Below, piece after piece: positions 26,362 through 33,302 of a DNA stretch of 64,000 nucleotides. A program made the translations under genes and the position numbers. Source of the DNA: JACTMZ01 sp044359955 (lineage in GTDB: Bacteria; Verrucomicrobiota; Verrucomicrobiia; Chthoniobacterales; JACTMZ01). The stretch spans positions 219,864 to 283,863 of the forward strand of contig JBIKLF010000002.1 in assembly GCA_044359955.1 (NCBI GenBank). Direction: 5' to 3'. Numbering within the stretch: the first letter of the stretch is position 1; each line of letters begins with the position of its first letter. A model generated the notes under the pieces. It was not told the origin of the DNA. It did no database searches and was given only the letters and a program-made list of their open reading frames with translations.

Positions 26362-26616
26362 TTAGGCGGCAGCGTAGGTGGTGGGATAGAGCCCCAGCAC
26401 GGCGTCGGCAATCCAGATATCTTCGTCCAGCTCTTCCCAACGCAAAGCGCGGCCGCCAACGCGCAACTGCACGGCAGCCAATTGCTTAGGATTGGCTTGG
26501 GCCAAGCGAGGATAGAATTCGACGGGGAAAGAATGTGTCGAACCATCACGCAGCTTGAGAAACACCTGCCCATCCCGCGCGACACCCTCAGAAGCTATGA
26601 TGTCGTGTTTAACCAT
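26362..26616 (-). CDS. DUF2442-family protein
   Basis: 84 residues: MVKHDIIASEGVARDGQVFL, KLRDGSTHSFPVEFYPRL and GRALRWEELDEDIWIADAVL. The W-x-x-L-D-E-D-I ending is the DUF2442 hallmark. Such proteins often sit beside DUF4160 proteins as putative toxin-antitoxin pairs; no DUF4160 partner is visible here. I use the ATG at 26616 (another at 26634). Confidence 0.72.
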   Translation of the reverse strand: MVKHDIIASEGVARDGQVFLKLRDGSTHSFPVEFYPRLAQANPKQLAAVQLRVGGRALRWEELDEDIWIADAVLGLYPTTYAAA

Positions 26617-26653
26617 GGAATGTGTTCCAAGCACTTAGGAAATCTTGCTCCAT

Positions 26654-27006
26654 TCAGCCATGAACGACGAGCGATGTGCGGCTCAATTCGATGAAGTCGA
26701 ATTCCGTCAAGGCCGTAATAATCTTCTCGTGGTGTTTATGCAGGATTTGGAAAAGATCCTGATTTGAAATGTTTCCGGTCTCTATAAGCCATAATTTACG
26801 GGGAACCTCTTAAGCAGGTGGCTGGTTACGAAGTCCTCGTCTTTGGTTACAACCACCCACGATTCGGCATCTGCCAGCAAATTAAGTTCCTCATCCGCAG
26901 TCGAGTTTCCGTTTGGTAAATCTAACGTGTGCAGGGCATCGTGCCTGAGATTGGCTAATTCGAAAGCTAGACCTTGAGGAAGTTGTGCATCGACGAGAAA
27001 CTTCAT
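26654..27006 (-). pseudogene. DUF5615 PIN-like toxin, frameshifted
   Basis: The first part (MKFLVDAQLPQGLAFELANL, then WVVVTKDEDFVTSHLL) is a DUF5615-type PIN-like toxin with its conserved Asp residues. At about 26814 (CTTAAGAGGTTCC) the frame breaks; one base inserted there continues as VPRKLWLIETGNISNQDLFQ and ends FIELSRTSLVVHG at 26654, as expected for a protein of about 118 residues. Without the shift the product stops after 74 residues. The DUF433 antitoxin upstream overlaps the start by four bases and is intact. Confidence 0.78.
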
Positions 27007-27242
27007 GCCGCCAACGCGTCGAAGCGCTTGGTCCGGCTCATTTTGGCAGCGAAGGCCAGAGTTGCTTTCAAATCATCTTCTTCCAAATCGGGATAATCTG
27101 CCAAAAACTGCTCTTTGGTCGGCGGCCCGCTTAGCATCTCCAAGATAAACTCCACAGGATAGCGCAGGCCACGAATGCATGGCTTGCCGTGGCATATCCC
27201 TGGATTGACGGTGATTCTCGAGAGCAATTCACCTTCAGACAT
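27003..27242 (-). CDS. DUF433-family antitoxin
   Basis: 79 residues beginning MSEGELLSRITVNPGICHGK and PCIRGLRYPVEFILEMLSG, the N-terminal DUF433 pattern (I-T-x-N-P-x-x-x-x-G-x-P-x-I-x-G-x-R). The rest, PDLEEDDLKATLAFAAKM, completes a winged-helix-like antitoxin. It pairs with the DUF5615 gene downstream. The open frame upstream of 27242 runs through an epimerase scrap and a hairpin and is not coding. Confidence 0.85.
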   Translation of the reverse strand: MSEGELLSRITVNPGICHGKPCIRGLRYPVEFILEMLSGPPTKEQFLADYPDLEEDDLKATLAFAAKMSRTKRFDALAA

Positions 27243-27373
27243 GAGGCCAATAAAGCGGGTTTGAGTCTCTTGGCAAGTTCGGAGGGTCGCCGGCGAGGCT
27301 GGCGTTGCGGGGAGGATGGGGCGAGGGACTTTGCGGGCGGAGGTGATTTCGGATGGGGGCGACGAATAAAAAA

Positions 27374-27395
27374 CGCCGGGCGATTTGGCCCGGCG
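27374..27395 (-). terminator. Terminator-like hairpin, minus strand
   Basis: Stem CGCCGGGC / GCCCGGCG with loop GATTTG, followed by T6 on the minus strand (A6 at 27368-27373). It lies 11 bases from the family A palindrome at 27407-27438. Confidence 0.7.
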
Positions 27396-27406
27396 GGGAG
27401 TAAACG

Positions 27407-27438
27407 ACACTTGGACATTTTGCCAAATGTCCTTGTGT
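27407..27438. promoter_or_regulatory. Solo palindrome, family A
   Basis: ACACTTGGACATTT, TGCC, then the complement of ACACAAGGACATTT. The inner 10 bases of each arm (GGACATTT plus one pair) are perfect and the outer AA/TT positions mismatch. Part of duplicated block D1a. Confidence 0.7.
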
Positions 27439-27921
27439 CAGGTTATGGGGTGGGGAGTAGGGGAAGTTATGAAGTATGAATCTTGAAGGATGAAGTGGGA
27501 AGGAGGCCGAAAGGCGGCAAGCGGAGACCGGAGAGGGGGACTCGAAGGGTGATTCGCGTTCGCCGTGGCGAACGACTCCCGCCTTCATTTGCTTGCGGGT
27601 CGCCTCGGCGACTAAACTGGATGGCGAGCTGGCGGGACAAGAGTCCGCCTTTGCGTTGGATGCTTATGGCGAGTGGGGCGGCGGGGTGGAGGTGTGAAAC
27701 GGAAAGGTCGGCCACGGGCGACTGGAGGAAACTGGAATTTTAGCCACAGCCGACCGAAGGAAGACGGCCGGATGCGAAGCAGACGAGCGAGGCGTGCAAA
27801 TTTGCGCGGATTGACGCGGATGGAAGAAGGTCCCGGGGAGCACGCGACCCTCGCGCGTGGTGGCGGACGCCTCGTCCGTCACACCTTTGTTCTATACCGG
27901 CAGAGGGCCGCCGCCGCTGCG

Positions 27922-28305
27922 TTACCAGCCGATTCTCTCGATTCCCTCGACGCAATCGAAGTGTCTGTCGTTTGAAAGGATGCGCGCTTTGTGCTGCTTG
28001 GCTTGAGCGGCGATCCAAACGTCATGCCATGGAATCGGCGTGCCATTGGCTTTGAGTTGGCTTCTGATCGCCGCGTAGAACGCGGCCGTGGCACCATCCA
28101 CCGCAAGAACCTGGAATCGCTGTTCCAACTTCTGCAGCTTCGCCTCATACGAAGCCCGATCGCGTGAGGCCAACAGACCGAATCGGTATTCCCCGAGGGC
28201 CACCGGCGTGAGCAGGAGGGCAGTCGTCCCGGTCAAAGGCTTGGCGATACCAACGTCTCCATCAAGCCAAGCAGACAACGCATTCGTATCGACCACTACT
28301 TCCAT
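27922..28305 (-). CDS. vapC: VapC-like PIN toxin
   Basis: 127 residues, apparently complete. The four acidic positions of the PIN site are seen in VVVDTNALSAW (Asp6), ALGEYRFGL (Glu), WHDVWIAAQA (Asp) and LSNDRHFD (Asp). It starts with an ATG that overlaps the end of the antitoxin gene by 10 bases. The same gene, minus its first 14 codons, exists inverted at 18888-19229 with only a few amino-acid changes, so this copy is the likely parent or sibling. Confidence 0.88.
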   Translation of the reverse strand: MEVVVDTNALSAWLDGDVGIAKPLTGTTALLLTPVALGEYRFGLLASRDRASYEAKLQKLEQRFQVLAVDGATAAFYAAIRSQLKANGTPIPWHDVWIAAQAKQHKARILSNDRHFDCVEGIERIGW

Positions 28306-28553
28306 TGAGTGGCATCAACCTGCTCGAACTCATCCTCGATGAGTGTCTCGATCTTCGCCCGCTCACTGTGCAAGTGATTCATGGAGCCGTAGAATTCTTT
28401 CCACGCTTCGGAAGCGGGAGCCTGCTTCGGTGCCAGCCGCGCTGCCAATAGGTCGGCCACGAAGTCCTGAAGAGTTAAACCGTTCCCTGCTGCCTCAGCT
28501 TGCGCTTCGCGCAGCAGTTCGTCCGGAATGTTGAGAGTGGTGGTCACCGGCAA
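28296..28553 (-). CDS. vapB: VapB-like ribbon-helix-helix antitoxin
   Basis: About 85 residues: TTTLNIPDELLREAQAEAAG then NGLTLQDFVADLLAARLAP, a ribbon-helix-helix domain, followed by a toxin-wrapping tail (AWKEFYGSMNHLHSERAKI). The start is TTG at 28553 or GTG at 28547; no ATG is available, apparently because the region upstream was replaced by the tail of a DUF5615 remnant. Bases 28304-28509 are repeated almost exactly at 19284-19489 inside the HEPN chimera. Confidence 0.83.
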   Translation of the reverse strand: MPVTTTLNIPDELLREAQAEAAGNGLTLQDFVADLLAARLAPKQAPASEAWKEFYGSMNHLHSERAKIETLIEDEFEQVDATQWK

Positions 28554-28639
28554 AACTTAAACCCGCTCTTTGTGTTTGGCAAACTTTGGAAGGCGGCCGA
28601 CCCGCGCATACGGACGCACTCGTCGAGAACGATCCTCAC
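28544..28639 (-). pseudogene. DUF5615 toxin remnant (31 codons)
   Basis: Begins VRIVLDECVRM at a GTG that overlaps the DUF433 antitoxin stop (GTGA), exactly as a DUF5615 PIN-like toxin should, then loses similarity after about ten codons and ends in the upstream region of vapB. The gene was evidently cut by the event that joined it to the vapBC segment. Confidence 0.7.
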
Positions 28640-28836
28640 GCGGCAAGCAGGGCTGCCTCGGAACGCTCCAAGAGACGGCACGCCATGTCTTTAGTCACAG
28701 ACGGGAAGCACTCAAGGAACTCCTCAAGGCTGTAACCGCGCTCGAGGTATTCAAAGAGGGTGCGCACCGGGACACGGGTTCCCTTGAACACAGGAGCGCC
28801 TCCCAGAATATTGGGATTCACGGTGATGAGTTCCAT
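28636..28836 (-). CDS. DUF433-family antitoxin, second copy type
   Basis: 66 residues: MELITVNPNILGGAPVFKGT then RVPVRTLFEYLERGYSLEEF, a textbook DUF433 protein, ending with the helix DMACRLLERSEAALLAA. It differs clearly from the DUF433 protein at 27003-27242, so it is not a recent duplicate. The toxin downstream is only a remnant. I use the ATG at 28836; a GTG at 28851 would add five residues. Confidence 0.83.
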   Translation of the reverse strand: MELITVNPNILGGAPVFKGTRVPVRTLFEYLERGYSLEEFLECFPSVTKDMACRLLERSEAALLAA

Positions 28837-28904
28837 GGTTTTAGTGCTCACGCTTATAATTTAGCAGAAAAAACCGGGGGGGCAAGACGCTGGGGGGATG
28901 GTGT

Positions 28905-29258
28905 TTAATGATGAATTTTGAATGATGGATGATGAATCGGAGGGTCGCCGCGGCGACTAAACTACGGAGGGAACTCTCGATCAAACAGACGGGCTCTCAC
29001 GGAGACACGGGGAGCACGGAGGGCTTAAGACTTAGAAACTTACAAACTTAAAACTCGCCTTTGGAGAAGGAGAGGCTGCGATGCTTAATGATGGATGTTG
29101 AATTTTGAATGGTGAGCCAGGGATAAGGGATCAGGATGGGCTGAAGCCGGGTCGGGTGCGGAGCCAGGTGAGGGTTTCGTTGACGCCTTGTTGGAGGGGG
29201 ATTTTGGGTTGGCCGAGGATGGTGTAGGTTTTGTCCATCGGGGTGATGTAGGAGCGGC
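28905..29258. repeat. Duplicated block D2a (second copy at 33062-33437)
   Basis: About 350 bp shared with 33062-33437 at about 95 percent identity by eye: low-complexity TGAATGATGGATGATGAA, the motif GTCGCCGCGGCGAC (28944-28957), GATCAAACAGACGGG, repeat R1 (from 28991), then the 3-prime end of the epimerase gene. In the other copy the epimerase continues for another 700 bp. Confidence 0.8.
29131..29258 (-). pseudogene. C-terminal fragment of NAD-dependent epimerase
   Basis: Encodes YITPMDKTYTILGQPKIPLQ, then QGVNETLTWLRTRPGFSPS and a stop. These are the last 39 residues of the epimerase at 33303-34151 with small changes. Upstream similarity ends at about 29258. A second scrap, at about 29393-29450, encodes the preceding ARPILRATDLAGDLIT segment, separated from this one by unrelated sequence. 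Confidence 0.8.
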
Positions 29259-29620
29259 TGGGGGCCGCAGTGCCATCTAAGGCCGGTCAGTGTACCAGTT
29301 GGTCGCCGCGGCGACCCGTCTCGTCAAACCTCGGCTCAGTGGTTGGCTGTGGCCTACCAGTGGTTCAGCTGGAATGGAGAAGAGAGGAGATTTAAGTTGG
29401 TGATGAGGTCGCCGGCGAGATCGGTGGCGCGCAGGATGGGACGGGCGACTTTGCGGCCGGGTCGGGTGCGGAGCGTGGAACCGGAAGCCCTAAAACTTAC
29501 AGACCTACAAACTTAAAACTCCCCGGCGTGCGGCGGCCGCCATAGTTGCGGATGGCGGGCAAAAAGTAACGGGGCGAATAGCCGCAAAAAGTCGCAAGAA
29601 GTGCAAGAGGGGCAGGAAGG
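29259..29620. repeat. Mosaic of repeat and epimerase scraps
   Basis: No gene seen. It contains the palindrome GGTCGCCGCGGCGACC (29301-29316), a stretch resembling 31335-31410 and 20560-20620 (GTGGCCTACCAGTGGTTCAG...), the epimerase internal scrap at about 29393-29450, and a CTTACAGACCTACAAACTTA phrase from R1. Confidence 0.6.
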
Positions 29621-29875
29621 TCAGGCGCCGAAGAGAAGTTTTGCCGCGGCGATCAGCACGGCAATCTGGCCGATCCAAAAAAGGAACATCCATTTGATGA
29701 TTTCCGCTTTGATATCAGCCCCATCCTGCTTGGTCATGAGCCGCTTGATGAGATCGTTTTCCTGCTCGCGAAAGGCTAGTTCGAGGCTCTCGGCAATAGC
29801 ACGGGCTTTCGGTGGCTCGATCTGAGCCGCTTCCAGAATCGAAAGGATTTTTGTCGTGCTCACTAGCACAATCAT
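29621..29875 (-). CDS. Small coiled-coil membrane protein (DUF1640-like)
   Basis: 84 residues. The first 60 are polar and helical (KARAIAESLELAFREQENDL), the last 25 form one membrane helix, IIKWMFLFWIGQIAVLIAAA. This layout, a coiled coil with a C-terminal anchor preceded by EIIKW, resembles DUF1640/CCDC90-type proteins found near accessory genes. I assign no function. Confidence 0.6.
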   Translation of the reverse strand: MIVLVSTTKILSILEAAQIEPPKARAIAESLELAFREQENDLIKRLMTKQDGADIKAEIIKWMFLFWIGQIAVLIAAAKLLFGA

Positions 29876-30321
29876 TAGTGACGCGCATGCCGTCTGTCAA
29901 ATCACCGCTTGCGCCAGCAAAAGCAAGGGCACAGCCACTGTGAGTGGTGCGGCCAAGCCGCACATACGGGTCGCCGCGGCGGCCGGGCCCTACCGGGCGA
30001 GATGCCTGAGATTAAGTCCAAAATCTTTTGGTAACTGGTATTAAAACTCCCCGGCGTGCCGGGGGTTTTACTGTGGACCGAGGGCGCGGATGCGCAGGAA
30101 GTGTTGGTCGCCGGGGAGGTCGACTTCGATGAAGGGGGGTGGGCAACAATGCGACAATTTGCCAATCGTCGAATCGTGCGGCGGGAAGGGAGGGTCCGCA
30201 GGGGATGGTGTTTAATGATGAATTTTGAATGATGGATGTCGGAAGGAAGACGGTCGGAGGGTTGCCGCGGCGACTAAACTACGGAGGGCGCGCGCGCGGG
30301 GGGGGAGTGGACGATGTTTGA
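29876..30321. repeat. Non-coding repeat stretch
   Basis: No convincing gene. Contains GGGTCGCCGCGGCGGCC at 29969, a CCCCGGCGTGCCGGGGGTTTTA hairpin-like stretch at about 30050 with a T-run on the plus strand, the family C palindrome (30146-30177) and a TGAATGATGGATG block at 30210. GC content is uneven across it. Confidence 0.45.
30146..30177. promoter_or_regulatory. Solo palindrome, family C
   Basis: ACAATGCGACAATT, TGCC, AATCGTCGAATCGT: the same centre as 21404-21435 with a T-to-C change in one arm. The flanks (GGGTGGGCAACAATGC versus GGGTGGGAAACAATGC) also match, so the two copies share a short duplicated context. Confidence 0.62.
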
Positions 30322-30747
30322 TCAGCTATGTGTTTGCCTTAGCGCGTGGAGAAATGGGATGGGGGGTATGATGTCGATCTCGGGGTAGTAAATGTCCAAG
30401 TCTAAGAGGTGCGGGTCGTAGCTGACAAGATGGGTGGCGCTACCATTCATCGCACAGAGCAGAAATGCGATGTCGTCTTCGTCGATGGGATAGTGGCGAA
30501 AATGAAAAAATTTGATTTCAACGATGTCGGCGAGCAGGGCGAGATGTTTGAGGAATTCAACAATGGCGGATTCGTCAACGCCACGCTCGCGAAGTTTGAG
30601 GGCATATTCCGCAGCGATGTCCCGAGATATAAGCAGCTTGAATTGTCCTTGGATCCAGCGGCTGATGATTTCGCGGTTGGGACTCGAATTTGCCGAAGAT
30701 TTTCCGGCGGCAACCGCGATGTTGGTGTCCAAGACGGCGCGGATCAC
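30322..30747 (-). CDS. PIN-domain toxin
   Basis: 141 residues: MIRAVLDTNIAVAAGKSSAN, the first Asp of the PIN fold, then SRDIAAEYALKLRERG with the conserved Glu, PIDEDDIAFLLCAMNG and THLVSYDPHLLDL with the later acidic residues. It is of the PIN_3 type that pairs with small antitoxins. It overlaps the antitoxin gene by four bases. Looks intact. Confidence 0.86.
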   Translation of the reverse strand: MIRAVLDTNIAVAAGKSSANSSPNREIISRWIQGQFKLLISRDIAAEYALKLRERGVDESAIVEFLKHLALLADIVEIKFFHFRHYPIDEDDIAFLLCAMNGSATHLVSYDPHLLDLDIYYPEIDIIPPIPFLHALRQTHS

Positions 30748-30998
30748 GGACGGATGATTTTTTCGTGTAGTCTGGACATTTCAAGGCGGGCGGCAGGCTT
30801 GTCGAAGCCGGACTTTTTCAGCGATTCAGCTTCGGCGAAAGCTTGGTCTACAAGACGAAGGATGTCGGCTCCGTAGCGTTTTTTTTGGCTTTGGCGGCGC
30901 GATATTTCAGCCTTGATGAATCTGGCAACTCGTTCCGGCAAGTCGCGAATTTCGTTGGCTTCCTCGAGCAGTTCCTCGGGAATGGGTATGTTGGTCAT
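30744..30998 (-). CDS. Antitoxin partner of the PIN toxin
   Basis: 84 residues: MTNIPIPEELLEEANEIRDL, then PERVARFIKAEISRRQSQKK and a C-terminal tail FDKPAARLEMSRLHEKI. The short strand and two-helix start resembles ribbon-helix-helix antitoxins, although I do not place it in a named family. The four-base overlap with the toxin gene and the order support the role. Confidence 0.7.
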   Translation of the reverse strand: MTNIPIPEELLEEANEIRDLPERVARFIKAEISRRQSQKKRYGADILRLVDQAFAEAESLKKSGFDKPAARLEMSRLHEKIIRP

Positions 30999-31426
30999 GA
31001 GTTGAAGACTAGCACTTTCAAGATTGGTTGCAAAGATTGAGGGGAGTTTTTAACAGAGTTAAACGAGCCTCGGAGCGCGCGGGTGCTCGGGGCAGATGGC
31101 CGTAGGCCACCGCCGGCGCGAAGGAGTGTCGCCGCGGCGACTAGGCTGCGGAACGAAGCTCGGAACAGAAAGGGCTCTCACGGAGACACGGGGAGCACGG
31201 AGGGCTTAAGACTTAGAAACTTACAAACTTAAAACTCGCCTTGGGAGGTGGAGGGGTTGCGATGCTTAATGATGGATGTTGAATGTTGAATGATGAGCCA
31301 GGGAGAAGGGATCAGGGGGCTTAGGAGGAAGTGGGCTGTGGCCTGCCTGTGGTGCAGCTGGAATGCAGAAAAGAGGAGATTTAAGGCGGTGATGAGGTCG
31401 CCGGTGAGGCTGGCGGCGCACTGAAA
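30999..31426. repeat. Repeat stretch with R1 copy 3
   Basis: No gene seen. GTCGCCGCGGCGAC at 31128-31141, then R1 from 31172 matching 20364-20620 to its end, including the epimerase scrap (GATGAGGTCGCCGG, 31388-31410). A family D palindrome follows directly at 31427. Confidence 0.75.
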
Positions 31427-31461
31427 AACATTCCAACATTCCTAAGGAATGTTGGAATGTT
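31427..31461. promoter_or_regulatory. Solo palindrome, family D (longest version)
   Basis: Perfect 17-base arms AACATTCCAACATTCCT around a single A. It matches the ATTCCAACATTCTT core of the palindromes that bracket the regulator at 32462-32764, with CCT-A-AGG instead of CTTAAG at the centre. It starts 17 bases from an epimerase scrap. Confidence 0.75.
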
Positions 31462-31526
31462 GGCAGGGGGATTGGGGTGACTTTTGTTGGTGGAGAGAGA
31501 CGGTGGCAGGCGGAGCGAAATGAAAA

Positions 31527-31548
31527 ATGCCGGTCTAGGGACCGGCAT
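31527..31548 (-). terminator. Terminator-like hairpin, minus strand
   Basis: ATGCCGGTC, TAGG, GACCGGCAT: a 9-bp perfect stem followed on the minus strand by TTTTCA (A5 at 31523-31527). An epimerase scrap (GGGTTGGGTGCGGAGCCAGG, about 31612-31632) lies further along. Confidence 0.65.
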
Positions 31549-31664
31549 GACTGGTGGGATTAAGGTTTTGTGGGATCAGGTTTTACTCACAGGGGGAACA
31601 TCCGCAAATTCGGGTTGGGTGCGGAGCCAGGGGAGAGTTTCGTTGAGATGCGGCTGTGTGGAAA

Positions 31665-31979
31665 TCAGAGGTTTAGGCGGTTAGCGAGAGCAGTCTCGAT
31701 GATCTCCATTTCCCTTTTGTCCAATGTGCCCAAGCGACGTAGTAAGCGGACGAGCGACACGGTCTGAATCTGTTGGAGGTGAAAGGCTCCAGCTTGGAGG
31801 AAGGGCTTGGGAACGGAGACCTCCCAACGATTTCCGCGCAAGGCTGTGGTGTGTGGGATGACAGTAACCAAGGCAAGTTCATCGTCTACTGGATACTCTG
31901 TCAGCAGCAAGCAGGGTCTAACCTTGCCCGCGATACCCATGTCGGTTTGCCAGACCTCGCCTCGATTAGGCTTTGGCAT
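31665..31979 (-). CDS. mazF: MazF/PemK-type mRNA interferase
   Basis: 104 residues starting MPKPNRGEVWQTDMGIAGKV. It has the PemK/MazF barrel: RPCLLLTEYPVDDELALVTV, IPHTTALRGNRWEVSV, and QTVSLVRLLRRLGTLDKREM near the end. The R-P motif of the RNA-binding site and the conserved T-T/S segment are present. It should cleave mRNA and be held by the product of 31966-32148, whose gene overlaps it by 14 bases. I use the ATG at 31979. Confidence 0.87.
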   Translation of the reverse strand: MPKPNRGEVWQTDMGIAGKVRPCLLLTEYPVDDELALVTVIPHTTALRGNRWEVSVPKPFLQAGAFHLQQIQTVSLVRLLRRLGTLDKREMEIIETALANRLNL

Positions 31980-32148
31980 GGTCCTCAGCTTCCATTTCTT
32001 CAAGAAGGGCGAAACCCTCAGAGGCGACATGATCACAGATGGCCAGGTCGTCGGTTTCGGTCTCAAAGCTCAACACTTTGAGACAAATCTCCCTTCTTTC
32101 GGAATTCGAAAGCTTCGGAAGTTCTTCAAGGATTTCGGCAAAGCTCAC
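31966..32148 (-). CDS. MazF-associated antitoxin
   Basis: A 60-residue acidic protein, MSFAEILEELPKLSNSERRE, ending in EEMEAEDHAKA. It has no obvious DNA-binding domain; helical small antitoxins with this start (E-I-L-x-E-L-P-K-L) accompany MazF-like and ParE-like toxins. The role is inferred from the overlap with mazF. Confidence 0.72.
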   Translation of the reverse strand: MSFAEILEELPKLSNSERREICLKVLSFETETDDLAICDHVASEGFALLEEMEAEDHAKA

Positions 32149-32393
32149 GCCGATACGCTAGCAGGAATGGTGCCTGGGGCAAGGAGCTAGGGGAGGAAGT
32201 GGAAAGGTGGGAGCCGAGCGGAGTGAATCGTAACGAAGTGGAACCGCAGATGGCCCAGAGGCAAATAGGTCGCCGCGGCGACCAACTGATACCGTAGGCA
32301 GCCCTGAGGTAAACAGCGTGAGGGTCGCTATGGCGACTAAAAGAGCGAGGACAGCATGGGATTCCGCCGAGTCGGCGCGGCGCGAACAAAACC
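32149..32393. repeat. Short repeat stretch upstream of regulator D
   Basis: No gene seen. Contains the perfect palindrome GGTCGCCGCGGCGACC (32268-32283) and a diverged GGTCGCTATGGCGACTAAA at about 32325. The regulator promoter probably lies in its last 100 bases. Confidence 0.45.
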
Positions 32394-32421
32394 ATTCAAA
32401 CATTCTTAAGAATGTTGGAAT
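32394..32421. promoter_or_regulatory. Palindrome upstream of ArsR-type gene, family D
   Basis: ATTCAAACATTCTT joined directly to AAGAATGTTGGAAT (one mismatch). It ends 40 bases before the ATG at 32462, a typical operator position. Confidence 0.78.
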
Positions 32422-32461
32422 ATCCTCGACAGGGGGGCGAGGTTTGATAACGGGGTGGGGC

Positions 32462-32764
32462 ATGCAGACGACCAAAAGCGTGATTCGGAGGCCGGGGGCC
32501 CGCACCAAGCGGCTTGAGAGGATTGTCAAAGGATTTGCCAATCATCGAAGGATTGAGATTCTCGAACTTCTCGAGCGTCATCCTGAGATGTGTGTGAATG
32601 AAATCTCGGAAAAGCTGCAGATCGAAATGAAGACCGCCAGCGAGCACTTGCGCCGTCTGGCTATCGCCGGCCTGCTCCTCAAGCGATACGAGGGACGCGA
32701 GGTGCGGCATGCCATCACCGAGCAAGCCCGGCACATTCTGTCTTTCCTCGACAAACTCGCCTGA
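32462..32764 (+). CDS. ArsR-type winged-helix regulator D
   Basis: 100 residues. After a basic start (MQTTKSVIRRPGARTKRLER) comes GFANHRRIEILELLERHPEM, the HTH NEISEKLQIEMKTASEHLRR and the wing LLKRYEGREVRHAITEQ. It shares NHRRIEI and TASEH-RRL with the regulators at 6390 and 37457 but is more diverged, and its palindromes are different too. No metal-binding Cys motif is seen. The frame is open upstream through the palindrome; the ATG at 32462 gives the family length. Confidence 0.85.
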   Translation: MQTTKSVIRRPGARTKRLERIVKGFANHRRIEILELLERHPEMCVNEISEKLQIEMKTASEHLRRLAIAGLLLKRYEGREVRHAITEQARHILSFLDKLA

Positions 32765-32798
32765 GTCATTCCAAGCGACGGTCGCGTCTCAAGGCCAA

Positions 32799-32826
32799 AT
32801 TCCAACATTCTTAAGAATGTTGGAAT
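32799..32826. promoter_or_regulatory. Palindrome downstream of ArsR-type gene, family D
   Basis: Perfect 14-base arms, ATTCCAACATTCTT and its complement, no spacer; 34 bases after the stop codon. With 32394-32421 it brackets the gene, as in families A and B. Confidence 0.78.
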
Positions 32827-32889
32827 ATCAGCCGTGGGGATTTGGGGGGCGTTGGATGAGAGGTGGATGAGACATTGAAGCAGAAAAAA

Positions 32890-32911
32890 CGCCGGGCGAG
32901 GGGCACCGGCG
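32890..32911 (-). terminator. Terminator-like hairpin, minus strand
   Basis: CGCCGG / CCGGCG stem, T6 on the minus strand (A6 at 32884-32889). The hairpin and flanks (GCAGAAAAAACGCCGGGCGA) are the same as at 26003-26034, although the neighbouring palindromes belong to different families (D here, A there). Confidence 0.7.
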
Positions 32912-32927
32912 TGGCGTGCGGGGCAAT

Positions 32928-32955
32928 ACTCTAATATTCTTAAGAATGTTGGAAT
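32928..32955. promoter_or_regulatory. Solo palindrome, family D (one arm degenerate)
   Basis: ACTCTAATATTCTT and AAGAATGTTGGAAT: the right arm is the consensus, the left arm differs at three or four places. It is followed at 33014-33052 by an epimerase 3-prime scrap (LTWLRTQPGFKP on the minus strand), so the minus-strand order is epimerase end, palindrome, hairpin. Confidence 0.68.
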
Positions 32956-33061
32956 GTCCGGCAAAGGGGGCGGGTCAGGGGGTGGTGGGGTGGTGGGCAG
33001 GGGAGGAGACGGGGGTGGGCTTGAAGCCGGGTTGGGTGCGGAGCCAGGTGAGGGGAGAGTC

Positions 33062-33302
33062 CGTGGGGGATGGTGTTTAATGATGAATTTTGAATGATGG
33101 ATGATGAATCGGAGGGTCGCCGCGGCGACCAGACTGCGAAGGGCACTATCGATCAAACAGACGGGCTCTCACGGAGACACGGGGAGCACGGAGGGCTTAA
33201 GACTTACAAACTTACAAACTTAAAACTCGCCTTTGGAGAAGGAGAGGCTGCGATGCTTAATGATGGATGTTGAATTTTGAATGGTGAGCCAGGGATAAGG
33301 GA
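33062..33302. repeat. Duplicated block D2b, non-coding part
   Basis: Matches 28905-29132: TGAATGATGGATGATGAA run, GGTCGCCGCGGCGACC at 33115-33130, R1 from 33163. The match continues into the epimerase gene to about 33437. Confidence 0.8.

Larger units (their letters stand above)
27318..27665. repeat. Duplicated block D1a (second copy at 34158-34508)
   Basis: About 345 bp that match 34158-34508: the phrase GACTTTGCGGG, GATTTCGGATGGGGGCGA, a terminator-like hairpin, a family A palindrome and repeat R3. Just above it, 27283-27330 contains a scrap of the epimerase gene (PARKVPRPIL region). The duplication means that the palindromes at 27407 and 34247 are not independent copies. From 27440 to 27921 no gene is seen; 27755-27800 also matches 19236-19275 in inverted form. 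Confidence 0.78.
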
